Shown here one piece after another: positions 24,865-35,399 of a stretch of DNA of 64,000 bases. The stretch is taken from assembly GCF_001282685.1 (NCBI RefSeq), contig NZ_LN875035.1:2590001-2654000 (forward strand), written 5' to 3'. The notes below the pieces were generated by a model. That model did not search any database. It was not told the DNA's origin and was given only the letters and a program-made list of their open reading frames with translations. Every line of letters begins with the position of its first letter. Positions within the stretch are counted from its first letter, which is position 1. The translations under genes were made by a program, and so were the position numbers. The DNA is from Niameybacter massiliensis. GTDB taxonomy: Bacteria > Bacillota > Clostridia > Lachnospirales > Cellulosilyticaceae.

Positions 24865-26277
24865 ATGAAAAGTTTATTGCAAAAGCTTAAAGAACCAACA
24901 GATATGACCGTTGGTGATCCTTTAAAGCAAATTATTATCTTCATGATTCCCATGCTTATTGGGAACATTGCGCAACAACTTTATAATACAGTTGATAGTA
25001 TTATTGTAGGGAAGTTCGTAGGGGATAATGCACTTGCTGCTGTTGGGAGTGCAGGACCTATTATCAACTTACTATTAGTTTTATTTATCGGTATTTCCGT
25101 AGGGGCTGGGATCATGGTATCTCAGTACTTTGGTTCTAAAGACCGTGAAAATCTATCTGGAGCCATTGAATGCTGTATTTTGCTTACTGCTATTGTATCC
25201 ATAGGACTGATGATTATCACACCATTTGTTATACGGCCAATGCTTAATTTACTGAATACACCCGAAAGCATTATTGATTGGTGCTATAGTTACCTACTCA
25301 TCTTATTCATGGGTATAAGTGGGATGGCCTATTATAATATTTTAGGTGGAATCTTAAGGGGACTTGGTGATTCTATCTCTCCTTTAATCTATTTATTAGT
25401 GTCAACCATCTTAAATATTTTATTAGATTTACTCTTTGTCGCTGTATTTGATATGGGTGTAGCTGGTGTTGCCCTTGCAACCATCATTGCCCAAATTGTA
25501 TCGGCTATACTGTCTTTCATCAAGTTATCCAAAATGCATGATGTCTTTGACTTTAGCTTACGCCATTTAAAATGGAATAAAAAACATGTGGCAACGACTA
25601 TTCGTTTAGGCCTACCATCCGGCCTAACACAGATGATCCTTTCATTTGCTATGATTATTGTTCAGTCGCTTACAAATAGTTATGGAGAAGCCTTTATTGC
25701 AGCCAATGTTATCGTTATGAGAGTGGATGGTTTTGCTATGATGCCTAACTTCTCCTTTGGTACGGCCATGACAACTTTTGCTGGTCAAAATGTAGGTGCG
25801 AAACAATATGACCGTGTTAAAAAAGGTGCTAAAGAAGGAACACTCTTTGCCCTTGCTACTGCAATCATTATTACTGTACTTATTCTCATCTTTGGTAGAA
25901 ATCTTATGTCCATCTTTACCGATACACCGGAGCTTGTGGATTTAAGTATGCGTATGATGACCATTCTTGCTGTAGGCTATGTAGCTATGGCCGTGACTCA
26001 ATGCTTATCAGGTATTATGAGGGGCGCCGGAGATACTATGACACCTATGTGGATTTCTCTGATTACTACTGTTATCATCCGAGTACCTGTAGCTTATTCA
26101 CTGGCTTTCTTTACAAGAACGCCAGAACTTCCAAATGGTAGATGTGAAAGCGTATTTATTTCCTTACTCCTCTCATGGATTATTGGTGCACTACTCACTA
26201 TTTTCTTCTACAAGAGAGGTAAATGGCAAAATAAGGCTATTGAAACCCACGCAAAAAAAGACGATCTATCTGCATAG
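24865..26277 (+). CDS. MATE-family multidrug efflux transporter
   Basis: 470 aa, 12 predicted membrane helices in two similar halves, the normal size for MATE exporters. Typical motifs are MIPMLIGNIAQQLYNTVDSIIVGKFVGDNALAAVG at the N-terminus, its echo in the second half, and GILRGLGDSISP / GIMRGAGDTMTP. It exports cationic drugs or metabolites in exchange for Na+ or H+. AGAGAGG precedes the ATG. The stop codon lies inside a strong terminator (26255-26292). A decayed second copy of this gene's 3' end with the same terminator is present at 39230-39341. Confidence 0.93.
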   Translation: MKSLLQKLKEPTDMTVGDPLKQIIIFMIPMLIGNIAQQLYNTVDSIIVGKFVGDNALAAVGSAGPIINLLLVLFIGISVGAGIMVSQYFGSKDRENLSGAIECCILLTAIVSIGLMIITPFVIRPMLNLLNTPESIIDWCYSYLLILFMGISGMAYYNILGGILRGLGDSISPLIYLLVSTILNILLDLLFVAVFDMGVAGVALATIIAQIVSAILSFIKLSKMHDVFDFSLRHLKWNKKHVATTIRLGLPSGLTQMILSFAMIIVQSLTNSYGEAFIAANVIVMRVDGFAMMPNFSFGTAMTTFAGQNVGAKQYDRVKKGAKEGTLFALATAIIITVLILIFGRNLMSIFTDTPELVDLSMRMMTILAVGYVAMAVTQCLSGIMRGAGDTMTPMWISLITTVIIRVPVAYSLAFFTRTPELPNGRCESVFISLLLSWIIGALLTIFFYKRGKWQNKAIETHAKKDDLSA

Positions 26278-26292
26278 ATAGATCATCTTTTT
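26255..26292 (+). terminator. Terminator of the MATE gene
   Basis: Stem GATCTATCT / AGATAGATC extended by A/T pairs, tetraloop GCAT, followed by TTTTT. The TAG stop lies within it. Confidence 0.85.
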
Positions 26293-26314
26293 ATATTTAT
26301 AGTTTTTTCTTAAT

Positions 26315-26422
26315 TTATTGTATTGGCTCTTCTGTAAGTTTTATACTAAGAAGGTTAATTACTGGTTCTACCTGCATTAACTCCTCTAAAATCTCTTTTG
26401 AAATATCTTTGTAATTTCTCAT
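26315..26422 (-). CDS. Possible 35-codon ORF following the chemoreceptor gene
   Basis: ATG at 26422, two bases after the chemoreceptor stop, reads 35 codons (MRNYKDISKEILEELMQVEP...) to TAA at 26315. Composition is protein-like (acidic, amphipathic), but there is no ribosome site of its own, so it could only be made by re-initiation. It may be the start of a lost gene or chance. Confidence 0.3.
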   Translation of the reverse strand: MRNYKDISKEILEELMQVEPVINLLSIKLTEEPIQ

Positions 26423-26424
26423 CT

Positions 26425-28185
26425 TTATACTGTAAATTTAGCTGACTTTTGACTTAACATCTTTGCACTATTATCTAAGTCTTTTATCATATTATCTACT
26501 TCTAATATATTTTTATTTACCTCTATTATTGAAGATGCTATTTCTTCTGTAGCTGCTGATATCTCTTGTGTTAAACCTAATACTGAACTCATCGCTTTAT
26601 TTACCAAATCCTTTTTGTTATAGGTTTCTTCTATTTTATCAACATTATTCTTTATATGATTTGGAATCTCTTCCATAAATCTTACAACTTCTTTTACTAT
26701 ATTTTGTGTTTCATTTATGGTATTTCTTTGAAGCTCTGAAGATTGTTTGGTTTTTATAACGCTTTCTCCTGAATACTTAATCGCCTCTATAAGCTCATTT
26801 ATATATTCATTTATTTGAGCTGTAGCTTCTTCTGTTTGTGATGATAAATTTTTTATTCCCTGAGCTACAACTACAAATCCCCTACCAGCTTCTCCGGCTC
26901 TTGATGCTTCAATAGATGCATTTAATGCCAACAAATTAATTTGCTTGGATATATTTTCTATAGTATTTATTATCTTTACTATTGTATTTGATTTTTCTGT
27001 TAATAAATTCATATTATTAACCGTTTCTTCTGCTAAATTAAAATTTTCTGAACTTTTTTCTTCTAAATCTTTTAGTATATTTAGCACATCAAAGTTCAGT
27101 TTTCCTGCATTAATAGCTTCATTTTGTAGATGTAAACTTGTATCTTTGATAGAGACAATATTGTTAGTTAAATCTGCTACTACACCAACACTTATTTCCA
27201 TATCTCGTGTTGTATTCCCTGCTGCACAAGCAATTTCTTCTATAGCTTCTGTTATATGATTAGATACTTCCAAAGTACTTTCACTAGCTTCATTTACGTA
27301 TTCAACCTTCTCATTTATTTTATCTAATATACTTTTAAAACTTATTATCATGGATCTTATTTCATATAAGGTAGTATTTAATATATTAGCCATATACCCT
27401 AATTCGTCCTTTGAATCAACATCTATCTTGGAACTTAAATCTCCATCACCTATCTTTTTTATTAATTCAATTAATTTATTTAATGGTTCAACTTTCTTTG
27501 ATATTATAAATCTTATTAAAAGTATACTTAACAATAATACAACTATAGTTACTATTAATATTTTAAGAAATGTGGGAATTAAGTTTCCATAAAAATCTCT
27601 ATAATAGCAACCTACATTTAAATACCATTCCCAAGGTTCATAATACGCTACTACATTTACCTTATCCATTGCTTTCTTGTCTTCAGGATTTTTCCAAGAA
27701 AATGTTATTATTCCGTCATTTTTAGGATTTTTTCCTTCATCAATAATAAGTTTAGTAATATTTCTCCCTTTATTGTCAACTACATCTGAGATGTTCTCTC
27801 CTTCCTTAAAAGGATGCATCTTTTCATTTCCATTACTATCTATAGCATACATATATGCTTGAACATTAAGTTCTAACTTTTTATTTAACCCTCGAGTCTT
27901 ACCATCACTGCCTCTTTCATTTAACATTTTAGTTTTAAATATTTCCTGGGCTTCTTCTCTTGTTATTTTAGAATTTTCAACTTGTGTCTCTAACATGTCC
28001 ATCATGGCAACACCCATATTAATTCTATTTTTTAAAGCTTCTTCTCCTAGTTTAGTTAATATTTCTTTTGCACCTATAAACGAAACAAAAGTAACCCCTA
28101 TAATTGAAATAAAAAATAAGATAAATATCCCAAGGTACGACTTAAATAGTCTTTTCTTTATTTTATTATTAGATCTTTTGACCAT
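26425..28185 (-). CDS. Methyl-accepting chemotaxis protein (single Cache sensor)
   Basis: 586 aa. Helix 1 is at about 13-37. An extracellular sCache_2-type sensor follows (about 40-205), with the usual [16 protein letters not shown] and a [13 protein letters not shown] end. Helix 2 is at about 205-228 and the HAMP domain at about 228-282. The signalling domain contains the hairpin tip [27 protein letters not shown], which binds CheA/CheW. Cache_2 sensors often bind short organic acids. The gene is visibly more AT-rich than the sugar genes around it. It is divergent from an Fnr-like regulator, so oxygen- or redox-linked expression is plausible but unproven. Confidence 0.92.
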   Translation of the reverse strand: MVKRSNNKIKKRLFKSYLGIFILFFISIIGVTFVSFIGAKEILTKLGEEALKNRINMGVAMMDMLETQVENSKITREEAQEIFKTKMLNERGSDGKTRGLNKKLELNVQAYMYAIDSNGNEKMHPFKEGENISDVVDNKGRNITKLIIDEGKNPKNDGIITFSWKNPEDKKAMDKVNVVAYYEPWEWYLNVGCYYRDFYGNLIPTFLKILIVTIVVLLLSILLIRFIISKKVEPLNKLIELIKKIGDGDLSSKIDVDSKDELGYMANILNTTLYEIRSMIISFKSILDKINEKVEYVNEASESTLEVSNHITEAIEEIACAAGNTTRDMEISVGVVADLTNNIVSIKDTSLHLQNEAINAGKLNFDVLNILKDLEEKSSENFNLAEETVNNMNLLTEKSNTIVKIINTIENISKQINLLALNASIEASRAGEAGRGFVVVAQGIKNLSSQTEEATAQINEYINELIEAIKYSGESVIKTKQSSELQRNTINETQNIVKEVVRFMEEIPNHIKNNVDKIEETYNKKDLVNKAMSSVLGLTQEISAATEEIASSIIEVNKNILEVDNMIKDLDNSAKMLSQKSAKFTV

Positions 28186-28703
28186 ATTACTGCTCCTTTA
28201 TCACTTTTTTAGTTTAATTCCTTTATAATGAAATATTTTATTCTATTACTTTTTCCTATTTTATCGCCATAATTAATACCAATAAACTGGTTTTCTGAAC
28301 TACTTATGATAATACACTCAACAATTTTAATAACTTTTTGCTTTATATTTTAATCTACTTTTTATCTTTAATCTCTTTCTACTTTTTATTTTTATTGTCA
28401 AAAGTAAGTATCCTATGTACGCCTCTAAAAAATGTAGATTCCCTCTCTAATATCAATAAAAGTAAAAAATATCTATGCTTAAATATATATTTTTAAAAAT
28501 AAACTTTTTTATTTTCTAATTATTTTCTTTCATAAATTCTCTCCTTCATTTATTAATTTTTTAATTTTATACTCTTACTAAAATATCCTCTATATTTTAT
28601 ACATAATTATCAATAAAAAAAATGATATCTATCATGTTTTTTACCACTTAATTATTATGTTATAATAATTAATATTAACTTTCTAATAAGAATGAGGTAA
28701 TCT
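28186..28703. other. AT-rich intergenic region between chemoreceptor and Fnr-like gene
   Basis: About 520 bp, extremely AT-rich, no coding frame on either strand. The plus side ends in an extended -10 TGTTATAAT (28658-28666) suited to the Fnr-like gene. I found no clear Fnr box (TGTGA-N6-TCACA). Confidence 0.5.
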
Positions 28704-29396
28704 ATGAATTTAATAGAATTAAGACATAACTTAGTAAAAGAGTTTAAACCTTTTATTGAAAGCACAATCACATTAAAAAGAAAAACACCTATATGGGAAC
28801 AGGAAGATCAACGGAATAAATTAATCATTGTTTTAAATGGAACAATAAAAGTATCCCATATGCTACCAAATTATAATGAACTTCTACTCGGAATTTACAA
28901 CTCTGAGATCATTATATTTCCAGCAATTTTAAATATGGAGAATAACTTTTCATCTTTATTCAGAATAAGTACTTTAACAGAGTGTACATTAGGTACTATA
29001 TCTGCGCCTACTTTTAAGTCTATAATTGAAAACGATTTTATACTTCTTAGAAATTTGTATTTATATCATGATTATCTATGCCAAAAAGTTTTTTTACAGA
29101 TGAGAGATATTGGTATTCATGATAAAAAACATGCTTTGCTTTCTATACTAATACGCCTATATAATACTTATGGATTAAAAACACAAGAGGGTTTTAAAAT
29201 AAATATAAAACTTTCTAATATAATTTTATCTGAATACCTAGGGACCTCACCAGAAACTATAAGTAGGTTATTAACCAAATTAAAACATGATAATCTGATA
29301 ACATTTAATCATGGCTTTTTAATTCTTAAAGATTTAGAGCACATAAAAAATACTTTAGGGTGTTCTAAATGTAATGAAAACTTATGTGTACTTTAG
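28704..29396 (+). CDS. Crp/Fnr-family regulator with C-terminal cysteine cluster
   Basis: 230 aa. Cyclic-nucleotide-binding-like sensor fold in the first ~140 residues, then a winged helix-turn-helix containing LSEYLGTSPETISRLLTKLKHD (about 172-193). The N-terminus lacks the E. coli Fnr cysteines, but the extreme C-terminus has C220-x2-C223-x4-C228. This is the same spacing as the 4Fe-4S ligands of Bacillus subtilis Fnr (C227, C230, C235). An oxygen-labile iron-sulfur sensor is therefore a good inference. GAGGT lies upstream of the start. The chemoreceptor is divergent from it and is the closest candidate target. Confidence 0.88.
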   Translation: MNLIELRHNLVKEFKPFIESTITLKRKTPIWEQEDQRNKLIIVLNGTIKVSHMLPNYNELLLGIYNSEIIIFPAILNMENNFSSLFRISTLTECTLGTISAPTFKSIIENDFILLRNLYLYHDYLCQKVFLQMRDIGIHDKKHALLSILIRLYNTYGLKTQEGFKINIKLSNIILSEYLGTSPETISRLLTKLKHDNLITFNHGFLILKDLEHIKNTLGCSKCNENLCVL

Positions 29397-29455
29397 TTTT
29401 TTCTGTATGACCTTTTGAGATATCTATATTAATTATTCTATTGTAGAATAAAAAA

Positions 29456-29486
29456 GCAGTGGTATTGATTATTTCAAAACCACCGC
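29456..29486 (-). terminator. Terminator of the ABC importer/exporter operon
   Basis: Stem GC-GTGGT with ACCAC-GC (one mismatch) followed on the minus strand by TTTTTT. It lies just past the stop of the last ABC gene. Confidence 0.7.
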
Positions 29487-29496
29487 ACAAGACTAT

Positions 29497-31224
29497 TTAA
29501 ACTAGTTTCCACCCACTTGCTTCTTTTATCATACTAATAAACTCTGCATAAAGTCCTTTTTGTTGAAGTAATGTTTCATGAGTACCTTGTTGCATAATGC
29601 TTCCCTCGTTCAACACGATAATTTGATCTGCTTGGCGAACCGTTTTTAAGCGGTGAGCTATCATAACAATTGTTTTATTATGCATAAGTGCATTTATAGC
29701 TACCTGAAGTTCAGCTTCATTTTCTGGATCCACACTTGCCGTTGCTTCATCTAGAATAATAATAGGAGCATTTTTTAGCATAGCACGTGCAATAGAGATA
29801 CGTTGTTTTTCTCCACCAGAAAGCGTTCCGCCTCCTTCACCTAAAATGGTATTATATCCTTGCGGCAATGCAGAAATAAAATCATGGCAACGTGCTGCCT
29901 GAGCTACATCTACTACTTGTTCATGTGTAGCTTCTGGACGGCCAAATTTAATATTATTTTCAATTGTATCTTGAAATAAATAGACATTTTGAAAAACCAT
30001 AGAAATATTATTCATCAAGCTATCCAGTTTATAATCTTTTACATTATATCCTCCAACAAAAATAGCCCCGCCTTGTACATCCCAAAATCTTGCAATTAAA
30101 TTGCATAGCGTAGTCTTTCCACTCCCTGAAGGACCTACAATAGCAGTTGTAGTTCCAGCAGGAATAGTTAAATTCACATGATCAAGAATCATCTGACTCC
30201 CATAGGCAAAGCTAACATCTTTAAAAGAAATGGAGGAATCTATAGGGATCAGTTCCTCTCCATCTATATCCATAGTTGGTGTATTATCAATAGCATTGGC
30301 TTGCTCCATAGATGCACCCAAGAGTTGCAGATTGTTTGACATATTCCCAGCACTTTCTAAGTCCTGATAGATCATAAAAGATGCTATAAGAAGTAATAGG
30401 CAACGAGAAAGAGGTAATGTTCCCGCAGAATAAAGAAATAGTATTCTTAAAACAATACTTATACTAAAAATCCGAATAATAAGCTGTCGAATTGCCATCC
30501 ATGGAACTAAACTATATTCCAACGAAAGGGCTTTTTTGCTGCTATCATCTACTGCTCTGCTTACAGTTTGACCATTATCCTTTTCTAATCCATATGACTT
30601 AACCACACTCATTCCTTGAATATACTCTAAAACTGCCTCTACTAAGTTTTCCTGGGCATGCTGACGTGCATAAGCCGTTTTATAAGCTGCTCTTTGAGAT
30701 AATTCTGTAGCTAAAAGATAGGCAAAAATCCCAATAACGGAAAGTAGAGAAATTCTCCACTCTACAAATACTAACATAAGGCATAATGCTAATGTATTTA
30801 AAAATCCTCCCAAAACCAAAACGAGGCAACGAGCTGCCGTATTTTCAACATCAGCCAGTGTTGTGGTAACCACTGCCGTAATATTCCCTAGACTATTATC
30901 ATTAAAATATCCCATAGGAATATAACGAAGCCGATTACCAATATGGATACGTTTTTCTGCTACCATACAGTATCCTGTTTCCGTCTCTAAGTTGATAGAA
31001 TGGTACGAGCAAAATGCATGACCTGCGATAGATATAAGCATAATCAATAGAATAAGCCAAATTGAATCCACTTTTCCTAACAGAATGCAATCTAGTGTAA
31101 GTACTATGGCAACGACTTGCAAAGCTGAAAACAGAGCGCCTAAAAAAGCAATGATCATTGCTTTTATCAATAACTTTTTACGGCTTCCTGCAAATGCAAA
31201 TATCTTCTTCAATACTCCAAACAT
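29497..31224 (-). CDS. ABC half-transporter (membrane plus ATPase), second subunit
   Basis: 575 aa from the ATG at 31224 (AAAGGAGG 7 nt upstream; the 31242 ATG lies before that site). The N-terminal ABC membrane domain has about six helices (1-310). The C-terminal ATPase has Walker A GPSGSGKTT, signature LSGGEKQR, Walker B IILDEATAS and the switch His in IAHRLKT. It should pair with the half-transporter encoded immediately upstream. Exporter-fold pairs placed after an Opp/Nik importer and an AraC regulator resemble YbtPQ-type siderophore importers. Direction and substrate are therefore open. Confidence 0.9.
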   Translation of the reverse strand: MFGVLKKIFAFAGSRKKLLIKAMIIAFLGALFSALQVVAIVLTLDCILLGKVDSIWLILLIMLISIAGHAFCSYHSINLETETGYCMVAEKRIHIGNRLRYIPMGYFNDNSLGNITAVVTTTLADVENTAARCLVLVLGGFLNTLALCLMLVFVEWRISLLSVIGIFAYLLATELSQRAAYKTAYARQHAQENLVEAVLEYIQGMSVVKSYGLEKDNGQTVSRAVDDSSKKALSLEYSLVPWMAIRQLIIRIFSISIVLRILFLYSAGTLPLSRCLLLLIASFMIYQDLESAGNMSNNLQLLGASMEQANAIDNTPTMDIDGEELIPIDSSISFKDVSFAYGSQMILDHVNLTIPAGTTTAIVGPSGSGKTTLCNLIARFWDVQGGAIFVGGYNVKDYKLDSLMNNISMVFQNVYLFQDTIENNIKFGRPEATHEQVVDVAQAARCHDFISALPQGYNTILGEGGGTLSGGEKQRISIARAMLKNAPIIILDEATASVDPENEAELQVAINALMHNKTIVMIAHRLKTVRQADQIIVLNEGSIMQQGTHETLLQQKGLYAEFISMIKEASGWKLV

Positions 31225-31238
31225 CGACTTTCCTCCTT

Positions 31239-32984
31239 TCACCGACTATCCTGTGTTCCCAAATGAGCTTTCCACATTTGAGCATAAAGTGGACAATTTT
31301 CTATCAACTCTTCTTGTTTTCCCTGATCCACAATTTTTCCTCGCTCAATCACAACAATATTATCTGCATCCACAATCGTAGATAACCGATGAGCAATCAC
31401 AATAAGTGTTTTCCCTTTTGTCAGGGCGGAAATAGCTCGTTGAATCACAGCTTCATTTTCAGGATCAATACTCGCTGTTGCCTCATCTAAAATTACAATA
31501 GGGGCATTTTTCAACATGGCCCTCGCAATAGAAATTCTTTGTTTTTCACCACCAGATAAATGACCTCCACCACCTCCACAGACAGTATCATATCCTTGCG
31601 ACAAAACTTGAATAAAACTATCGCAACCTGTTACCTTTGCAACAAATTCCACTTCCTCATCAGTAGCATCTAGTCGCCCCATTCGAATATTTTCTCTTAC
31701 CGTACGATCAAAGAGGTAGTTATCTTGTGATACATAAGCAATCTGTTGATTTAACTGATCTAGAGGAATTTTTTTTAAGTCCACTCCTCCTAGTGTAATT
31801 TTCCCACCTGTTATATCCCAAAAACCCGCTATCAACTTAGCTATTGTCGATTTCCCAGAACCTGAAGGTCCTACAAGGGCTGTAACTGTGCCCGGTGTTA
31901 TTCTCAAATTAATATCATGTAGCACCTCTTCATCCTTACTATTATAAAAGAAAGTTACATGTTCTAGAATAATCTCTTGATTTTGAAAGGAAACTGGCTG
32001 ATCTGGTCGAATTAGTTCTGGAGCATCCATAATACTAGAAATTTCTCTAACATTTATACCTATAACTGCCAAATCATCTACAAAAGACATGGCGGATACA
32101 ACAGGACCCGTCAGTCCTAAAGATAGTACTACGATGGTCAGAAAATCAACAGATAAAAGGCTTCCATTTGACCAAAGAATAAGTCCGATTGGGAGGACGA
32201 CCACTAACACAGAGGGGATAATTGATTGCCACATACACATATACTTCTGACTATCTCTCATCCAATCTACATAGTAATTAGCATTATCCTCTACAGCATC
32301 TGCATATCTTTTATAGGATCCTGCTGATTGACTAAATGCCTTAACCACTTGAATTCCTCCGATATATTCCACAATAGCATTTGCCATACTATGACCTATT
32401 TCCACCGCACCTTCCCATCGTATAGCATAGGTTTTGGTACTCTTAGATATAATGGCAAGCCCTATGACAGTAGTCACAAATGAAGCTATACCCATGCGCC
32501 AGTCTAATACAAAAATATAGATCGCAATAATGATAGGCACTAATAAGTTAGATGTCATTTCAGGAATCAGATGCGCTAAAGTAGGCTCCATTCCCTCCAC
32601 TCGGTCAATAATAGTAGTTTTGTATTGTCCTGAGGGCGTATCTAATATGGTTCCCATTGGAACCCGTGATAATTTTCTCAAAAGTGCTTTTCGTATATCT
32701 CGTAATGTATGGAATGTTGCAGCATGTGAAACAGCCGTAGAAAGAGTAGAAAAAATTATTTTTCCAATATATCCTGCAAAGGCTAAAGTACACCATGTCA
32801 AGCAATATTGTATGCCTTCACCATTTAATAACAACCGAATTATAGATCCAATGCAAAAGTAAGGTACCATACCACAGGTAACTCCTAATATCGCAAAAAT
32901 TACCGCACTCAGAAAACCACTGTGATATGCTTCGGCCCACCTCCACAATATAGCAAAAGAAGATAAAGTCTTTTTCCCCTTCAT
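31239..32984 (-). CDS. ABC half-transporter (membrane plus ATPase), first subunit
   Basis: About 581 aa from the ATG at 32984, which has a near-perfect AAGGAGGTG site (the ORF could open at 33008, inside that leader). The six-helix membrane domain includes MVPYFCIGSII and LDWRMGIASFV. The ATPase has GPSGSGKST, LSGGEKQRISIARAML and IVILDEATAS. It most likely forms a heterodimer with the next gene, 14 bp downstream. The members are similar but not duplicates. Membership of the seven-gene minus-strand operon suggests it moves the same ligand as the Opp/Nik importer, for example a metal chelate. Confidence 0.9.
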   Translation of the reverse strand: MKGKKTLSSFAILWRWAEAYHSGFLSAVIFAILGVTCGMVPYFCIGSIIRLLLNGEGIQYCLTWCTLAFAGYIGKIIFSTLSTAVSHAATFHTLRDIRKALLRKLSRVPMGTILDTPSGQYKTTIIDRVEGMEPTLAHLIPEMTSNLLVPIIIAIYIFVLDWRMGIASFVTTVIGLAIISKSTKTYAIRWEGAVEIGHSMANAIVEYIGGIQVVKAFSQSAGSYKRYADAVEDNANYYVDWMRDSQKYMCMWQSIIPSVLVVVLPIGLILWSNGSLLSVDFLTIVVLSLGLTGPVVSAMSFVDDLAVIGINVREISSIMDAPELIRPDQPVSFQNQEIILEHVTFFYNSKDEEVLHDINLRITPGTVTALVGPSGSGKSTIAKLIAGFWDITGGKITLGGVDLKKIPLDQLNQQIAYVSQDNYLFDRTVRENIRMGRLDATDEEVEFVAKVTGCDSFIQVLSQGYDTVCGGGGGHLSGGEKQRISIARAMLKNAPIVILDEATASIDPENEAVIQRAISALTKGKTLIVIAHRLSTIVDADNIVVIERGKIVDQGKQEELIENCPLYAQMWKAHLGTQDSR

Positions 32985-33047
32985 AATTGCCACCTCCTTA
33001 GAAAACATCTATCTATATAACAGAACAAAATCCGGTTCTTACATCCC

Positions 33048-34679
33048 TTATTCTATAGGTCGAATCTTACGCACATCAAAAAACGTTGGAGTACTGGTAA
33101 AATCATAGCCATCAATTTTCTCTGAATTATAGACAATCATATCTTTTGCAAACAGAATAGGTAAATCCAAAACATTGTCATTATCAAAATTAAGTAGTTG
33201 ATTGAATATCCCTTGAATTTGTATAGGATCATCATTCACCTGAAACGCATTAATTAACGCTATAAATTCATCACTATCTTCAATATTCTTCAGACTTGGA
33301 ACATGAGGGGAACGAGATAGCATTGGGATAAAGTAATTGTGAGGAGCCGTATAGGGCTGTTCCGTATTCCACATAATCAGGTCATAGTTACCTGCCACAC
33401 CTTCTTGCCACCAGATCATCATCTCTTGTCCTTCTGTCTGCACATCAATACCAATAATTGCTAGTTGACTTTTTATTGCGGTTGCCAGCGGTTTGTTCAG
33501 CGCATCTGCGGAATGATATGTATATTTCAGTATTAAAGGCTGCCCATCTTTTTCACGTATACCAGTAGATTCATTCATAATCCATCCTTCTTGCTCTAAA
33601 AGCGCGTTGGCTTTATCTAAATTGTATGTACGCACAACATTCAACTCAACATCTGTATAAGGAACGTCATCTGGGAACAAGTGATCCGCTGGAGTTTCTT
33701 TGCCATAAGTCAAACCGTTAGATAACGTCTTTTTATCAATCCCATAAGCAACAGCTGATCTCATATTCACATTGGAGAGTACTCCAGAAGCGTTAACAAC
33801 CAGATTGCGAGCTTTGGAGTCACTTTTAGCTACTGCTCCTTCAATATTAGATAGAGTGATTGCCTGATCATAATCATCCCAAGATAGTAGTGCGCTTCCA
33901 TATATCAAGTCAATTTCTCCATTCTGTAGAGCCTGTAGACGAGCAGAAGCTTCAGGAATATATTTAACAATTACTTCATCATAGTATGGCTGTTCACCCC
34001 AGTAATTTTCATTACGTATGAAACGAACATATTCTCCATCCACAATCTCATCATAAATATATGGACCAGTACCTACAACGTCTTTCATCAACTGATAATT
34101 TCCTTCCTCTAGAACTTTTGGAGAAACAAGGACCATTGTTTCAGGGTAGCAAAAATCCATTAAATACGCAAAATAGGCATTAGGATAATGGAATGTAAGG
34201 GTATATTCATCTACGATTTCAACACTTTCCAAATTAGCGACAGCAGAAATATTACTGAAATTAGGGTTAGAATGTGCAAACTCAAAATCTGCTTTTACAG
34301 CTTCTCCATTAAAGGGCGTGCCATCATGGAAGGTAACTCCTTCCTTCAGATGAAAGGTCAATGCCTTCCCTTCATTAGAGAATTCCCAGCTTTCTGCTAA
34401 TCCTGGAACAACCTTGCCATCTTCATAATTAACAAGACCTTCATAGCAAAGTTTAGTACCTATATTATTTTGAACATCCATGTTCAATGGATAGAGCGTA
34501 TTTAATTCAGCTCCTACTGCAGTAGTCAATATTTTAGGTTCAGTAATTGTAGCCTCCGATTTCTTAGAAGCAGATGTAGTATTTGTACTTGACTCCCCAT
34601 TACCATTGCTGCAACCAGCAAAAGTGCCACAAAGTAATGCCCCACACAGAGCAAGAGAGATTAACTTTCTTTTTTTCAT
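33048..34679 (-). CDS. Peptide/nickel-type substrate-binding lipoprotein (SBP family 5)
   Basis: 543 aa. Signal peptide with lipobox FAGC (C23), a Ser/Thr/Asn linker, then a two-lobed family-5 solute-binding fold. Typical segments are LYEGLVNYEDGKVVPGLAESWEFSNEGKALTFHLK and GVTFHDGTPFNGEAVKADFE. Length matches OppA/NikA. It delivers a peptide or metal complex to the permeases encoded upstream in the operon. Three bases separate its start region from the preceding ATPase gene's stop. Ligand residues for nickel cannot be judged by eye. Confidence 0.92.
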   Translation of the reverse strand: MKKRKLISLALCGALLCGTFAGCSNGNGESSTNTTSASKKSEATITEPKILTTAVGAELNTLYPLNMDVQNNIGTKLCYEGLVNYEDGKVVPGLAESWEFSNEGKALTFHLKEGVTFHDGTPFNGEAVKADFEFAHSNPNFSNISAVANLESVEIVDEYTLTFHYPNAYFAYLMDFCYPETMVLVSPKVLEEGNYQLMKDVVGTGPYIYDEIVDGEYVRFIRNENYWGEQPYYDEVIVKYIPEASARLQALQNGEIDLIYGSALLSWDDYDQAITLSNIEGAVAKSDSKARNLVVNASGVLSNVNMRSAVAYGIDKKTLSNGLTYGKETPADHLFPDDVPYTDVELNVVRTYNLDKANALLEQEGWIMNESTGIREKDGQPLILKYTYHSADALNKPLATAIKSQLAIIGIDVQTEGQEMMIWWQEGVAGNYDLIMWNTEQPYTAPHNYFIPMLSRSPHVPSLKNIEDSDEFIALINAFQVNDDPIQIQGIFNQLLNFDNDNVLDLPILFAKDMIVYNSEKIDGYDFTSTPTFFDVRKIRPIE

Positions 34680-34682
34680 ATA

Positions 34683-35399
34683 TTAACTTCCTTTCTTTGT
34701 ATTTTTTATACCAACACGAATAATTTGCCCACATTGTATTGTGAGAATTGTATCAGATAGCCGGTAAGCACTATCTATATCATGAGTAATTAATAAAAAT
34801 GCACACTCAAACTCTTTATGATATTGCTCCAAGACAGTCATTACAGCCTCTGCAGATATAAAATCAAGGCCACTTAATACCTCATCTAGCACTAAATAAC
34901 GAGGATAGATTGACATGGCACGAATCAGAGAAAGACGTCTTTGTTCACCTCCCGAAAGCTGTCTTGCCGGAACATTTAGTAGCCGAGAATCCATATGTGT
35001 TAATTCCATTAATTCACCGATTCGTTCACGTCGTTGTTTTCTTGTCATATCTGTTAAATTAATCATGGCTTCTTCAACATTTCGTCGGACAGATAACATA
35101 GGATTTAATGTGCCACCCGTGTCTTGAAATACTGCTTGGATTTTTCTTCTATGTTTTCGCCAGTCTTCGGCATTCCAGTTAGTTGTATCTTCTCCATCTA
35201 AGAATATTTTTCCAGTATCTGGATGTTCTAACCCAACTAAAAGGCGAGCAAGAGTACTTTTCCCTGATCCAGACTCTCCTACAAGGCAAGTAAATGAACC
35301 AGGCTCTAACTTAATAGATATGTTTTTTAATGCCTCAAAGGATAATCCATGAGATTCCAAATAAGTTTTACTAATATGTTCAGCAATTAGTCCTTCCAT
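34683..35399 (-). CDS. ABC importer ATPase (OppF/NikE type)
   Basis: About 238 aa from the ATG at 35399 (AAGGAGGGG upstream; the ORF could open at GTG 35405). Walker A GESGSGKST, Q-loop QAVFQD, signature LSGGEQRR, Walker B YLVLDEVLSGLD and the H-loop ITHDID are all present. It lacks the C-terminal oligopeptide extension of long OppF proteins, as in NikE. It overlaps the OppD-type gene by about 13 bp and energises the NikB/NikC-like permeases with it. Confidence 0.92.
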   Translation of the reverse strand: MEGLIAEHISKTYLESHGLSFEALKNISIKLEPGSFTCLVGESGSGKSTLARLLVGLEHPDTGKIFLDGEDTTNWNAEDWRKHRRKIQAVFQDTGGTLNPMLSVRRNVEEAMINLTDMTRKQRRERIGELMELTHMDSRLLNVPARQLSGGEQRRLSLIRAMSIYPRYLVLDEVLSGLDFISAEAVMTVLEQYHKEFECAFLLITHDIDSAYRLSDTILTIQCGQIIRVGIKNTKKGS

